Shown here: positions 25,432-34,249 of the stretch, in pieces
Layout: each line of letters starts with the position of its first letter
Position numbering within the stretch: position 1 is the stretch's first letter
Assembly (NCBI GenBank): GCA_964276235.1
Contig: CAXYEK010000001.1
Coordinates: 186,001-250,000 of the forward strand
Length of the DNA: 64,000 bases
DNA from: SCGC-AAA076-P13 sp964276235
Lineage (GTDB): Bacteria > Pseudomonadota > Gammaproteobacteria > Magnimaribacterales > D2472
Direction: 5' to 3'
Notes under the pieces: model-generated
Seen by the model: only the letters and a program-made list of their open reading frames with translations
The model's database searches: none
What the model was told of the DNA's origin: nothing
Made by a program: the position numbers and the translations under genes

Positions 25432-26124
25432 CTATGCATCAGGATCAAATTCGTCAAGTGCATCATTAATCTTCTTAGCTGTCTCTCCGATATAAAGCTC
25501 TTTTGTTAAGGTATAACTAGGATGCCCAAGAGTCGCGAGATCTTTAGCTTTAATAAGAGCTGCTTCCATTAAGGCATCTGGCTCAACAACTTCATCCATT
25601 AGACCAGCTTCTATAGCACTTTCAATAGGATACATTTCAGCACCTAATACAGCTCTGTATTTATGAGATTGGGATACTCTAAATTTAATTAGTTCCAAAA
25701 TTGGAATAGGTATGACCATGTTGGTTCTCATTTCATTAGCGCCAACCAAGAACTCACCTTTTGCTCCCATTCTGTAATCGCAACAACATAATAGAAAAGT
25801 CCCAAGTGCTATACCGTGGCCAGAACATGCAGCAACAACAGGTCTTGGAAATGAAAGTATTCTTGATAAAAGTCTAAAACCACCTAATGACATTTCTCTT
25901 GTTGCAGTCAAATCTCCAGCAGCTATTACTTTTAAATCAAATCCAGCAGAAAACATGCCAGGCCTGCCTGTAATTATTAGGGACCCCTTTTCAGTTGGCA
26001 CTTCGTCTAAGCAATCATTAACAGCTTGAGACATGGCTAGAGAGAAAACATTTGCCTTCCCATCATCTAATGTAATAATTGAAACGTCTTCTTCATGAGA
26101 CAAGGTTGCTAATTTATCAGTCAT
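25432..26124 (-). CDS. Crotonase / enoyl-CoA hydratase family protein
   Basis: This is a 230-residue protein counted from ATG 26124 (MTDKLATLSHEED), which has AGGA 6 bases upstream; the longer frame adds 29 hydrophobic, non-conserved residues. The fold segments SAGFDLKV and CSGHGIALGTFLL are present. The usual second catalytic Glu of hydratases is not obvious in FLVGANEMRTNMV, so isomerase, hydrolase or another crotonase activity is possible. It resembles the pseudomonad crotonase-family group. It lies upstream of the GNAT gene, divergent from the DUF885 gene. Confidence 0.82.
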   Translation of the reverse strand: MTDKLATLSHEEDVSIITLDDGKANVFSLAMSQAVNDCLDEVPTEKGSLIITGRPGMFSAGFDLKVIAAGDLTATREMSLGGFRLLSRILSFPRPVVAACSGHGIALGTFLLCCCDYRMGAKGEFLVGANEMRTNMVIPIPILELIKFRVSQSHKYRAVLGAEMYPIESAIEAGLMDEVVEPDALMEAALIKAKDLATLGHPSYTLTKELYIGETAKKINDALDEFDPDA

Positions 26125-26284
26125 TTTTTCCTGTAATATTTTAAAGTAATAAAGTTTATCAAAAAAACACATAGTAAGTATATTGATCATGGCCTTAGTC
26201 GATTTGTACAAATTTTTTAGGGCCTCTTGTGAAATAATAATTGAAGTATAATGTTCTAGATTTCATTTATAAGGAGAGTTGACA

Positions 26285-28117
26285 GTGATTAAAAGATTTT
26301 TTAAAGCAACCGGGTTGGTTTTCTTGTTTGGATTGAGCTTGGGCTCCTTATACCTTGTAAACTTATTTCTTATGAAGCCTGCCTCCATTGACCATTACTT
26401 GGGAAAGGAAGTTATAACAGGTCTCATTGATTCGCCAGAAGCAATGACTTACATGGGGATGTTTGATAGTTTTAATTGGCTTACTAAACATAACTCTAAG
26501 CTTTCAATCCCTGAGCATGAAGACCTTCAAGAAGGAATAGATGATGCAAGAGAGTCATTGAGAATATTAAACAAATATAATGAAAGCTCATTAACAAATA
26601 ATCAAAAGATTACTAAAAGAATAGCTATTTTTGATATTGAAAACGGTCTTAAGGAACTTGAAGAGTTCCCTTATCATGATTATCCATTAAACCAAGTTCG
26701 AGGCATCCATCACAATATTATTAGTTTCATGAGTGACATGCATCCTGTTAGAAATCATTCGGAAGCTAAAGATTTCATAAAGAGAACTGATCTTGCTAAA
26801 GAGGTATATGCAGGTGTTTTAGATGGTCTTGAAAGACAAGCCGCAGCCAGTATTTTTGCTCCAGAATTTGTTTACGCTCATGTTATAGATCAACTTAATG
26901 AGATGATTGATTATTCATATGATGAACACCCTTTGTATACACAATTTATGAAGAAAGCTGAACTATTGGATATATCGTCAGAAGAGCTTGCTACTCTTGA
27001 AAATAAATTAATATTATCTATAGAGAATAGTGTTACTCCCGGATTTATCTTATTAAGAGATTTCATGGTTTCAACAAGAGATAAGGCTAATCCTAATCAT
27101 GGAATTTGGTCTCAACCTAATGGGGATGAGTTTTACAAATTAAGAATTAGGACATATACAACTACAGACTATAGCCCGCAAAAAATTCATGACATAGGAA
27201 TAAGTGAGGTGGCAAGAATTTCAACTAGAATGAAAGAGATTCTTGTTTCTCTTGGCTATGATGCAGATAAAACTGTTGGAACCCTAATGAATGAATTAAA
27301 TGAGGATCCTTCATTGCTTTATGCAGATACTCCAGATAGGAAAGAAATAGTTCTAAAAGATTATACGGATATGGTTAATGAAGCTACAGAAGCTATTAAA
27401 GATTATTTTCATTCGATGCCCAAAGCCCCTGTTGTTGTTAACGCAGTCCCTGAATACATAGAAAAAACTGCACCTGGTGGTTACTATCAAGCTCCTGCTC
27501 TTGACGGCAGTAGGCCTGGAGCATTCTTTGTTAATCTTTATGATATAAAGCAAACGCCGAAATATAGTATGAAAACTCTTACCTATCATGAAGCTACACC
27601 TGGGCATCACCATCAAATTGCACATTCGCTAGAAAATGATGATTTAACTATTTACAGAAGATTTGGCTATGGTACTTCTGCATTTTCAGAAGGCTGGGCT
27701 CTTTATGCCGAAAGATTATCACTTGAAGCCGGCCTTGCTCCAGATTTATATGATGAGCTTGGAATTCTACAAAGTGAAATATTTAGATCGGTCAGATTGG
27801 TTGTTGATACTGGAATGCATTATAAAAAATGGACAAGGGAAGAGGCAATTGATTATATGAAAGATATGACAGGAATGTCAGATACTGAATGTCGTGTTGA
27901 AATCGAGAGATATATCGTATGGCCAGGACAAGCTTTGAGTTATAAAGTTGGGATGATAAAGATTTTAGAATTAAGAGAAAGAGCAATGGAACAACTTGGA
28001 GAGAAATTTAGTATCAAAGATTTTCATTCAGCAGTTCTAGATAATGGAAATCCTCCACTATTTATAGTGGAACAAATGGTTGATGAGATGATTGTTAAGG
28101 GTTTAAGGAATAACTAA
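26285..28117 (+). CDS. DUF885 family metallopeptidase-like protein, membrane-anchored
   Basis: This is a roughly 610-residue protein. The start is set at GTG 26285, since AAGGAG (26271-26276) is 8 bases upstream; a TTG at 26279 is too close. An N-terminal hydrophobic segment (FFKATGLVFLFGLSLGSLYLV) anchors or exports it. The gluzincin-like zinc motif YHEATPGHHHQ lies near residue 434 and EGWALYAERL near 469, both DUF885 hallmarks. A peptidase role in the periplasm is likely by analogy but not proven for most family members. It is convergent with the acyltransferase, with a 4-base overlap. Confidence 0.85.
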   Translation: MIKRFFKATGLVFLFGLSLGSLYLVNLFLMKPASIDHYLGKEVITGLIDSPEAMTYMGMFDSFNWLTKHNSKLSIPEHEDLQEGIDDARESLRILNKYNESSLTNNQKITKRIAIFDIENGLKELEEFPYHDYPLNQVRGIHHNIISFMSDMHPVRNHSEAKDFIKRTDLAKEVYAGVLDGLERQAAASIFAPEFVYAHVIDQLNEMIDYSYDEHPLYTQFMKKAELLDISSEELATLENKLILSIENSVTPGFILLRDFMVSTRDKANPNHGIWSQPNGDEFYKLRIRTYTTTDYSPQKIHDIGISEVARISTRMKEILVSLGYDADKTVGTLMNELNEDPSLLYADTPDRKEIVLKDYTDMVNEATEAIKDYFHSMPKAPVVVNAVPEYIEKTAPGGYYQAPALDGSRPGAFFVNLYDIKQTPKYSMKTLTYHEATPGHHHQIAHSLENDDLTIYRRFGYGTSAFSEGWALYAERLSLEAGLAPDLYDELGILQSEIFRSVRLVVDTGMHYKKWTREEAIDYMKDMTGMSDTECRVEIERYIVWPGQALSYKVGMIKILELRERAMEQLGEKFSIKDFHSAVLDNGNPPLFIVEQMVDEMIVKGLRNN

Positions 28118-28737
28118 TAATTTTCTGGGCGCTTAGCATCGAATTGCATGAAGTACTCTCTTACGTATGAGAGGTCAACATCGAAGTCCCCACTAGGATA
28201 AAAAAAAGTATCTAATACAACTCTTTTTTTTCCAAAGTCAAAAGCTCCAAGGAATACCCTTCCATCCACAGCTTCGGCAATTCTTAAGAAACCTGATTTA
28301 AGTTTCTCTGTCTTGGCTCGAGTTCCTTCTGGTGACATGGCAATTATTGAGCCGTTAAGCTTTTGCATATTTTTTATTGCTATGTCGGTTAAGCCCATTC
28401 CTGGTTTAGATTTATCAACAGGAATTCCACCCATATATTTTAAAAATCTTCCTAGGATTGGTTTACTAAACAGACTGGCTTTGCCAAAAAAAGTTATTTT
28501 TGCATCTAATCCTAATATCGCTGCAAAACCAAAAACACCGTCCCAGTTTGATGTATGAGGACCTGCAATTAATACTAAATTTTGATTACCCTCGAACTGA
28601 GGAATTGAACCCTCTACTTTCCATCTGAATGCTCTGAGAAACCACCTAGCTATCCATTGAACTGATTTAGGTCTTTCTGCCCTATATTTAAATGGTATTT
28701 GAGTTCTTGATACTACCTTATTAGTTTTTTTAGACAT
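28114..28737 (-). CDS. 1-acyl-glycerol-3-phosphate acyltransferase-like enzyme
   Basis: This 207-residue PlsC-superfamily acyltransferase has the catalytic motif GPHTSNWDG (the HX4D box) and a second motif GGIPVDKS, with SPEGTRAK as the acceptor motif. It is short and soluble-looking, with little hydrophobic sequence, like the smaller lysophospholipid acyltransferase group. It probably acylates a lysolipid or related acceptor at the inner membrane. It overlaps the upstream YwaF-like gene by 8 bases. Confidence 0.87.
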   Translation of the reverse strand: MSKKTNKVVSRTQIPFKYRAERPKSVQWIARWFLRAFRWKVEGSIPQFEGNQNLVLIAGPHTSNWDGVFGFAAILGLDAKITFFGKASLFSKPILGRFLKYMGGIPVDKSKPGMGLTDIAIKNMQKLNGSIIAMSPEGTRAKTEKLKSGFLRIAEAVDGRVFLGAFDFGKKRVVLDTFFYPSGDFDVDLSYVREYFMQFDAKRPENY

Positions 28738-29425
28738 CTTTTTTTTTCATCCTATCTTTAAGATAATAAGGCAAATAGAGTAAATAGCATAAAGCAACCG
28801 CTAATATATATAGATCTATCATATGAAACGGTTCTGGCTTTAATAAAGTAACTATGTTGTTTCCTATTGGTTTTTCAATTAAAAACCAGTAATTTGCTGG
28901 AGGACCTAGGAGGTAGTTTATCAAGTACATGAAAGCTAGAAGCACAGTTCCAACTGCCAGCATTCTAAATACGTCTATAAGGTATGGTCTTTGCTTATCA
29001 ATAATTATTCCGTAAGTCACCCCTAACAAAATCATAGAGTGACCAATTTGACTTTGTATATAGCCAATATATGGGAATCCATACACGGTATCTGGAGTAA
29101 GAAGTGACATTCCACCACCTGTGATACCAAAGAAAAAGGCAAACAAGAAGAAATCTCTTCTTTTCGTTAATAAATAAACTACAACAGCAAAAGATGAGAA
29201 ATCACATAAATGTAATGGCAATCCAAGCTTCAATTCGTCTAGGTATCCTTCTCTGTAAAAATCCATACCTTGATTGATAGCTATAAAAAATATAATCACA
29301 TAAGCCAAAAGTTGATGGGTAGATTTTGAAGAATTTTCAAAATATTTCGGTATGTATAAGATGCCTAACAAACAGATGACAACTATTATTATATGAGAAA
29401 TACTTAAAAGATTTAATTCGGTCAT
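28730..29425 (-). CDS. YwaF / TIGR02206 family integral membrane protein
   Basis: This is a roughly 231-residue protein with about six or seven membrane helices. Motifs LPLHLCDFSSFAVVVYLLTKR, FFFGITGGGMSLLTPDT and NYLLGPPANYWFLIEKP match the YwaF/TIGR02206 family of unknown function. The ATG at 29425 (MTELNLLSISH) is chosen over a GTG five codons upstream. It is cotranscribed with the acyltransferase (8-base overlap). A role in lipid or envelope handling is only suggested by that neighbour. Confidence 0.83.
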   Translation of the reverse strand: MTELNLLSISHIIIVVICLLGILYIPKYFENSSKSTHQLLAYVIIFFIAINQGMDFYREGYLDELKLGLPLHLCDFSSFAVVVYLLTKRRDFFLFAFFFGITGGGMSLLTPDTVYGFPYIGYIQSQIGHSMILLGVTYGIIIDKQRPYLIDVFRMLAVGTVLLAFMYLINYLLGPPANYWFLIEKPIGNNIVTLLKPEPFHMIDLYILAVALCYLLYLPYYLKDRMKKKDV

Positions 29426-29482
29426 TGCCCAGTATCTCACCTTTTGTTTTCAATTTCATCCAAGGAATACATATTTTCAAAT

Positions 29483-29522
29483 GTAAAGTTTACTTGACAT
29501 AATAAACTATTAAGAATATATT
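29483..29522 (+). promoter_or_regulatory. Promoter with overlapping GTAA-N3-TTAC operator
   Basis: TTGACA (29494-29499), a 17-base spacer and TATATT (29517-29522) form a near-consensus sigma-70 promoter. Directly upstream, GTAAAGTTTAC (29483-29493) is a small palindrome abutting the -35. The surrounding sequence resembles that before the second XRE-linked membrane gene (54911-54930). It is probably autoregulated by the XRE protein of this pair. Confidence 0.65.
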
Positions 29523-29548
29523 ATTTCAAAACAACTGAGAATTATAAT

Positions 29549-30004
29549 ATGGCAAAAATTACAGGATATGGCTTTTGGATAGACCTTAAATCTTTAAAGG
29601 GTGCTGACAAAAGAAATTGGATTATATGTTTAATTGCATCTGGTATGGCTGGAGCCATTGCAGGTTGGTTTAGCGTTTCACTCTCAGCTGATGGCGTTGA
29701 GGCATTTGGAAATATGGAAGACCAAAATTATATTTGGTTTGCATTTGCTGAAATCGTTCTTATTTATATTGCGGTATACACCTACATACAAGTATTAAAG
29801 AATCAAGATATGCTATTTCAAAAATATAATGAAATGTCAATGATTGGAGGAGCTTTAGGCTTTATTTTAGTAGGTTTGCCCATTGCTATAATAGCTCCTT
29901 ATACAGGTTATGATATTGGATTTATAGAGTTATTCTTTGGGTTTGCTTTTGGTGCTTGTATTAATAGCTTTAGATTTTATAAACAATATATCAAAGAAGA
30001 CTAA
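29549..30004 (+). CDS. Four-helix membrane protein paired with an XRE regulator
   Basis: This 151-residue protein has hydrophobic segments near 26-47, 63-85, 100-122 and 125-143. Its stop is directly followed by the XRE start at 30005, so the two form a dicistronic unit. Membrane protein plus YozG-type regulator pairs are widespread, with unknown function; a second, non-homologous-looking pair sits at 54992-55630 in this window. A strong promoter with a palindrome overlaps its upstream region. Confidence 0.72.
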   Translation: MAKITGYGFWIDLKSLKGADKRNWIICLIASGMAGAIAGWFSVSLSADGVEAFGNMEDQNYIWFAFAEIVLIYIAVYTYIQVLKNQDMLFQKYNEMSMIGGALGFILVGLPIAIIAPYTGYDIGFIELFFGFAFGACINSFRFYKQYIKED

Positions 30005-30199
30005 ATGAAAAACAGATTAAAAGATCTTCGCATCAAAAAGCAGGTAAGCCAAAACGCCCTTGCTCATGCTCTTTCTGTAAGCAGGCAAACTATCAATTCT
30101 ATTGAAAATGGAAAATTTGATCCCTCGTTAACACTAGCAATAAAAATGACTCGTTACTTTGAGGTCCCTTTAGATAAAATTTTTATCTACGAAGATTAA
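30005..30199 (+). CDS. XRE family HTH regulator, YozG-like
   Basis: This 64-residue, single-domain Cro/CI-type protein has the helix-turn-helix NALAHALSVSRQTINSIENGKFDPSLTLAIKM followed by FEVPLDKIF, the usual YozG-type ending. It starts right after the membrane protein's stop. It most likely represses its own operon through the palindrome at 29483-29493. A membrane-coupled signal is possible but not shown by sequence. Confidence 0.9.
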   Translation: MKNRLKDLRIKKQVSQNALAHALSVSRQTINSIENGKFDPSLTLAIKMTRYFEVPLDKIFIYED

Positions 30200-31210
30200 T
30201 TAGGTATAAACCTCTCCAAACTTATTATCTATAAAGTCTTCCCATGAAATTGACTCTTGCTTGATAAAACCTTTCGCAGAGATCTTATTATTTATATACA
30301 TATCAAGAGCACTGCACACTCCTGATGCCGTAGTTCTTTGAATAGCACTAAATCTATCATTGCCATATATTTTCTTTAAGTAAGTCTTCTCTTGAAGAAT
30401 TCCATCTATCTCACCAATCACTTTTACAAAAAATACTATTACGTCATTAGTAGTTCTTGGAACCTCTTTGTCAAAAAGCTTTTCTAATATTTCTTTATTC
30501 TTTTTCAGATGAAGATCATTAAATAAAAATCTCATGTGATTTAAATGTCCTGGATATCTTATTGTTTTATAGGAAAGATTATCTACTTTATTTTCATAGG
30601 TCTCACACATAGTGGCACAACCTCCACTAGTATTGAATGCCTCATAGGCCTCGCCTTCGATTGTTAGTTTTTCTGCGCCCTCAAGAGGTAATACTTTAAT
30701 AGATTTTCCTTCATAAATTGCATCAGCTTCATTGCAATATTCATTGATCAATCCATTTGTTGACCAACTCAAGTAATAACTCATTTCATTGTTAGTGAAT
30801 CTTGGCAGAGCTCCCACTCTCATCATAACTTCATTGACCTTATCAAATTTTTCCATCATCCCAGCAGCACAGATATTTATAGCTCCAGGTGCTAAGCCGC
30901 ACTGAGGCATCATTACACTTTGAGAATCTAAGCTTCTTATAAATTCTGTTGTCTCTACATCTTCAGTGAGATCAAAATAACCAATACCCATTTCAGCAGC
31001 TACGGTTCCAATATTTTTATTAATTGCAAAAGGGCCTGCTGAGATTACAGCGTCCATTCCAACTAAGAATTCTCTAACTTGAGAAATTTCTCGAGCATCA
31101 AGACCTTCTGTGATGTCACCGTGTTTTATTTCATAATCATCTTTTAACAGCTGTTTGATTGCCCAACCAATATTTCCCTTGCCTATAATTGCTATTTTAG
31201 CCTTCATCAA
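30200..31210 (-). CDS. Saccharopine dehydrogenase-like / lysine 6-dehydrogenase-like protein
   Basis: This 336-residue NAD(P)-dependent oxidoreductase has an N-terminal Rossmann motif IAIIGKGNIGWAI and later GLAPGAINICAAGMMEKF, the saccharopine dehydrogenase family pattern; the size fits lysine 6-dehydrogenase better than full LYS9. It follows and overlaps (14 bases) an ALDH7-like gene. Together they would turn lysine or saccharopine into 2-aminoadipate semialdehyde and then 2-aminoadipate. Start M1 or M2 (31207) is equally possible. The substrate is inferred from the neighbour. Confidence 0.78.
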   Translation of the reverse strand: MMKAKIAIIGKGNIGWAIKQLLKDDYEIKHGDITEGLDAREISQVREFLVGMDAVISAGPFAINKNIGTVAAEMGIGYFDLTEDVETTEFIRSLDSQSVMMPQCGLAPGAINICAAGMMEKFDKVNEVMMRVGALPRFTNNEMSYYLSWSTNGLINEYCNEADAIYEGKSIKVLPLEGAEKLTIEGEAYEAFNTSGGCATMCETYENKVDNLSYKTIRYPGHLNHMRFLFNDLHLKKNKEILEKLFDKEVPRTTNDVIVFFVKVIGEIDGILQEKTYLKKIYGNDRFSAIQRTTASGVCSALDMYINNKISAKGFIKQESISWEDFIDNKFGEVYT

Positions 31211-32570
31211 ATTCTACTCCTTGAGCAAGAGGTAAATCCTCTCCATAATTAATTGTTGCAGTAACTCTTCTCATATAAGCTTTCCAGGCATCTGAGCCAG
31301 ACTCTCTTCCCCCACCTGTATCTTTTTCTCCACCAAAAGCTCCACCTATCTCTGCCCCGCTAGTACCAATGTTTACATTAGCTATTCCACAGTCACTTCC
31401 TTCAGAGCTCAGGAATAACTCAGACTCTCTCATATCATTTGTAAAAATTGAACTGCTAAGTCCCTGCTTAACATTATTCTGCATTTCAATTGCATTGCTA
31501 AGATCTGAAAATTTCTTTACATAAAGAATCGGAGCAAAGGTTTCGTTTAACATTTCCTCCTCTATTTTTGAAACTTCGACGATTGCAGGCATGACATAAA
31601 ATTCTTGAGAGTCTCCAACCTCTAGCCTTTGACCTCCATGAACAGTTACATCTTTATTATTAAGAGACTCTAGGACTCTTTGCATATCTTCATAACTTCT
31701 TTCTGAGATTAATGGTCCTAACTGTGATGACTTATCAGATGGGTCTCCAATCTTAAGAGTACCGTAATATGCATGAAGCTTTTGCATGAACTCCTCATAA
31801 ATATCTTCATGAACAAATGCTCTTCTTAAACTTGTACATCTTTGACCTGTTGTTCCACAAGCTGAGAAGGTAATACCCTTTACTGTTAGATCTAAATCAG
31901 CAGTTGGGCAAATAATTGCTGCATTATTGCCTCCAAGCTCTAATAAAGTTCTTCCAAGTCTGGCAGAGACCAGTGGAGCAAGCTCTTTACCCATTTGAGT
32001 GCTTCCTGTTGCAGATATAAGAGGTATATTAGTATCCTCACAAAGAGCTACTGCTTCTTCATTTCCACCCTTTAGAATCAGTACAAGATCTTTATGCTCA
32101 CCAGCAATTTTATCCCAAGCATTCTTAAGTGCTTCTGCACATCCATTTGAGTGAGGACTTGGCTTCCAAATAATACTATTACCACAGACTGATGCTAGAC
32201 AAAAATTCCATGAGAATACTGCCATTGGAAAGTTAAACGCTGTTATACACCCAACAACACCAATAGGCTGCCATAACTCCTGAAGCCTGTGGTCTGGTCT
32301 TTCACTTGGCATAGTAAGACCATATAGCTGCCTACTTAAGCCGGTAGCAAAGTCACACATATCTATTGCTTCTTGAACCTCACCCTCAGCTTCAGTAACA
32401 ATTTTTCTTGCCTCAGAAGTGATTACTTTTGCTAGCTCAGCCTTTTGCTTTCTTAATTCATTTCCAAACTGTCTAATAAACTCTCCTCTTTGGGGAGCCG
32501 GAACAAGTCTCCATTTTAGAGCAGCATTTTTTGAAGCTGCTACAAGCTCATCATGATTTCTAAATTCCAT
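31197..32570 (-). CDS. Aldehyde dehydrogenase, ALDH7-like (2-aminoadipate semialdehyde type)
   Basis: This 457-residue NAD-dependent dehydrogenase has ITAFNFPMAVFSWN, KPSPHSN for cofactor binding, catalytic Glu in LLELGGNNA and catalytic Cys in CGTTGQRCTSLRR. The pattern LVPAPQRGEFIRQFG and LQELWQPIGVVGCITAFNFP matches antiquitin (ALDH7). GGAGG before the ATG at 32570 supports this start, yet the usual N-terminal 30-40 residues of ALDH7 are absent. It is grouped with the saccharopine-dehydrogenase-like gene, suggesting lysine catabolism. Confidence 0.86.
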   Translation of the reverse strand: MEFRNHDELVAASKNAALKWRLVPAPQRGEFIRQFGNELRKQKAELAKVITSEARKIVTEAEGEVQEAIDMCDFATGLSRQLYGLTMPSERPDHRLQELWQPIGVVGCITAFNFPMAVFSWNFCLASVCGNSIIWKPSPHSNGCAEALKNAWDKIAGEHKDLVLILKGGNEEAVALCEDTNIPLISATGSTQMGKELAPLVSARLGRTLLELGGNNAAIICPTADLDLTVKGITFSACGTTGQRCTSLRRAFVHEDIYEEFMQKLHAYYGTLKIGDPSDKSSQLGPLISERSYEDMQRVLESLNNKDVTVHGGQRLEVGDSQEFYVMPAIVEVSKIEEEMLNETFAPILYVKKFSDLSNAIEMQNNVKQGLSSSIFTNDMRESELFLSSEGSDCGIANVNIGTSGAEIGGAFGGEKDTGGGRESGSDAWKAYMRRVTATINYGEDLPLAQGVEFDEG

Positions 32571-33060
32571 TTATATCCTCCCGAGATATTTTGATGACTT
32601 GATAGATTCCAAATATGCCAAAAAGAACAACATATGCCATATAAAAATTTAGTACTAAAGGGTCTTCGATAGAATCAACAAAAGGGTCGCTCGGAGGAAG
32701 TCTTTGCAAGACTTCTGCGGTTGTAGGAAGCATACTAAAGAATACAGTTCCAGTGAGAGCTAGTTGTTTTAAATAAACAGTTAAAAAGCCAAAAATATTA
32801 AATCTATGTAAGCCTAATGCAAAAATTACTGCCAGAATAGTTATAACAGAAAGCCAATGAGCTGTATTGAAAGAACCCGTTGCCCCGTATAAAAGAAATG
32901 ATGATGCTGAAGTAATTACTGTGCTAAACAAATAAAAGTTTGCTAGCTTAGTATCCATGAAAATAAATCTATCTCTTATCAAGAGATAGAGCCCGATAAT
33001 GATAGCGGCTGTGCCAAGAATAGTATGAAACCAACCAATATAAGAAATTCCACCAAACAT
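32560..33060 (-). CDS. DUF2306-like membrane protein
   Basis: This is a 166-residue protein from ATG 33060 with four predicted helices (about 8-26, 43-61, 67-89, 137-158). The N terminus GGISYIGWFHTILGTAAIIIGLYLL and SFNTAHWLSVITI fit the loose DUF2306-type group. It overlaps the ALDH start by 11 bases, so it is upstream in the same operon. Function is unknown; the assignment to DUF2306 is tentative. Confidence 0.58.
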   Translation of the reverse strand: MFGGISYIGWFHTILGTAAIIIGLYLLIRDRFIFMDTKLANFYLFSTVITSASSFLLYGATGSFNTAHWLSVITILAVIFALGLHRFNIFGFLTVYLKQLALTGTVFFSMLPTTAEVLQRLPPSDPFVDSIEDPLVLNFYMAYVVLFGIFGIYQVIKISREDINGI

Positions 33061-33135
33061 AAATACACCCCCCACAGTATATTTATCTATTTTACTCTAT
33101 TTAGAGGGCTAGGTAATTGAGTATTTTTCTATGAA

Positions 33136-33441
33136 CTAAAAAATTTTATGTTTGCCCTGAAGTATTTCTAGATACATTTTATGGTCACCTATAAGACTCC
33201 ATAAAGGATATTTAAAAGTGGCAGGCTTGTTATGCTCTACAAAAAAGTGGGCAATCCAAGCAAATCCATATCCGGCTAATAGCGAATAAAGTAAAAACAT
33301 AAAGTTAAAAGTCATAAAGAATCTTACATAAAAATATATTGAGATTGTGGTCCCTATGAAATGAAGAAGTTTAGTATGCTTATTATCGTGTTCACTTAGA
33401 TAATAAGGATAAAAATCTTTAAAGTTTGTAAATCGTTCCAT
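33136..33441 (-). CDS. DUF962 / Mpo1-like protein
   Basis: This 101-residue membrane protein has the family pattern FYPYYLSEHDNKHTKLLHFIGT and later GYGFAWIAHFFVEHNKPATFKYPLWSLIGD. In yeast, Mpo1 is a dioxygenase for 2-hydroxy fatty acids that uses the conserved histidines; here His18, His22, His27, and the HF and EH residues near 65-70 are conserved. A lipid alpha-oxidation role is possible. It stands 75 bases from the DUF2306-like gene on the same strand. Confidence 0.86.
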   Translation of the reverse strand: MERFTNFKDFYPYYLSEHDNKHTKLLHFIGTTISIYFYVRFFMTFNFMFLLYSLLAGYGFAWIAHFFVEHNKPATFKYPLWSLIGDHKMYLEILQGKHKIF

Positions 33442-33470
33442 TGCTAATTCCCCCTATTTGCAACATCTAC

Positions 33471-33508
33471 AATAACTCTATTTATTCCAAGAAACAAATA
33501 GAGTTATT
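33471..33508. repeat. Perfect 13-bp inverted repeat, possible terminator
   Basis: AATAACTCTATTT (33471-33483) and AAATAGAGTTATT (33496-33508) are perfect complements around a 12-base loop. It lies between the DUF1330 stop and the DUF962 start. A T run is not placed as in a classic leftward terminator, so it may be a terminator, an RNA processing hairpin or an operator. Confidence 0.5.
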
Positions 33509-33520
33509 TAAAAAATATCC

Positions 33521-33835
33521 TTAGCCTCTTGGAGGCATGCCTTTGATTCTTTGCAATGTTATTTCTGTAGATGCTTTTCTATGAGCGGATAACTCTTGAT
33601 ATTCAGGATCAGCCCACCAGTTATCAGCATCTTGCTCAGATGGGAAAGAAAACATTATTACTCTATCAAATTGAGCAGGCTGCTCTCCATCTAGACAAAC
33701 TGGTGTTTCGTCAAAAGTAATAAATGATCCATTATGTTTTTTCAAAATAGGGAAAAAGCCCTTTTCGTATATCCTGTAGGTTTCTGCGTCGTTAATTTTT
33801 AAATTAACAACCATATATACCGTCACATCACTCAT
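33521..33835 (-). CDS. DUF1330 family protein
   Basis: This 104-residue ferredoxin-like-fold protein contains VYMVVNLKINDAETYRIYEKGFFPILKKHNGSFI and FDRVIMFSFPSEQDADNWWADPEYQEL, the DUF1330 pattern. Proteins of this fold are often small dimeric monooxygenase-like or stress proteins; the biochemical role is not known. A ribosome binding site (GGAGAAAAA) precedes ATG 33835. Confidence 0.9.
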   Translation of the reverse strand: MSDVTVYMVVNLKINDAETYRIYEKGFFPILKKHNGSFITFDETPVCLDGEQPAQFDRVIMFSFPSEQDADNWWADPEYQELSAHRKASTEITLQRIKGMPPRG

Positions 33836-33968
33836 ATTTTTTCTCCATTTATTAGGGTTTATTGTTATATATTATCCAAGTGAATAGTGGTTGTCTTTAT
33901 ATAATTAGAAAAATAAACAAATATATTTTAAGATAATATTAGTAATATCTATTTATAAAGGAGATGGT

Positions 33969-34190
33969 ATGACTATGACAAAATGGGACTATAAAATTAT
34001 CGATTTAAGCAATTCAACTTCAATGGGGTACACAAATCCAGAAACAGAGCTTTTTAAAGAAAATCATGAAGGTGATAATTGGAAATTAGCAATGATGAAT
34101 ATTGAAATTAATAAACTAGGTCAAGAAGGATGGGAAATGGTCTCTATGAATGGGGCTGATCAAATTTATATGAAACGTCCATCTCAATAA
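33969..34190 (+). CDS. DUF4177-like small protein
   Basis: This 73-residue soluble protein has WDYKIIDLS at the start and EINKLGQEGWEMVSMNGADQIYMKR at the end, the pattern of DUF4177 and related short proteins. GGAG is 5 bases before ATG 33969; a second ATG two codons on is also possible. A very strong terminator follows. It is a single gene with no operon partner. Confidence 0.72.
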   Translation: MTMTKWDYKIIDLSNSTSMGYTNPETELFKENHEGDNWKLAMMNIEINKLGQEGWEMVSMNGADQIYMKRPSQ

Positions 34191-34211
34191 AGAATTTTAA
34201 GTGATTATAAG

Positions 34212-34248
34212 GCGGCAGTCTTTATAGAAAGACTGCCGCTAATTTTTT
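34212..34248 (+). terminator. Strong rho-independent terminator
   Basis: A 12-bp perfect stem (GCGGCAGTCTTT / AAAGACTGCCGC) with ATAG loop is followed by TAATTTTTT. It is placed 22 bases after the 73-residue gene's stop and just before the stop of the leftward 206-residue gene, so it may end both. Confidence 0.93.
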
Positions 34249-34249
34249 G

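Noticed and set aside
26221..26284. TATAAT at 26247-26252 as promoter of the DUF885 gene
   Set aside because: The -10 is good, but no -35 at a suitable distance was found, so it was not listed as a feature.
28313..28558. Plus-strand ORF inside the acyltransferase gene
   Set aside because: Shadow of a well-supported minus-strand gene; no ribosome binding site or homology.
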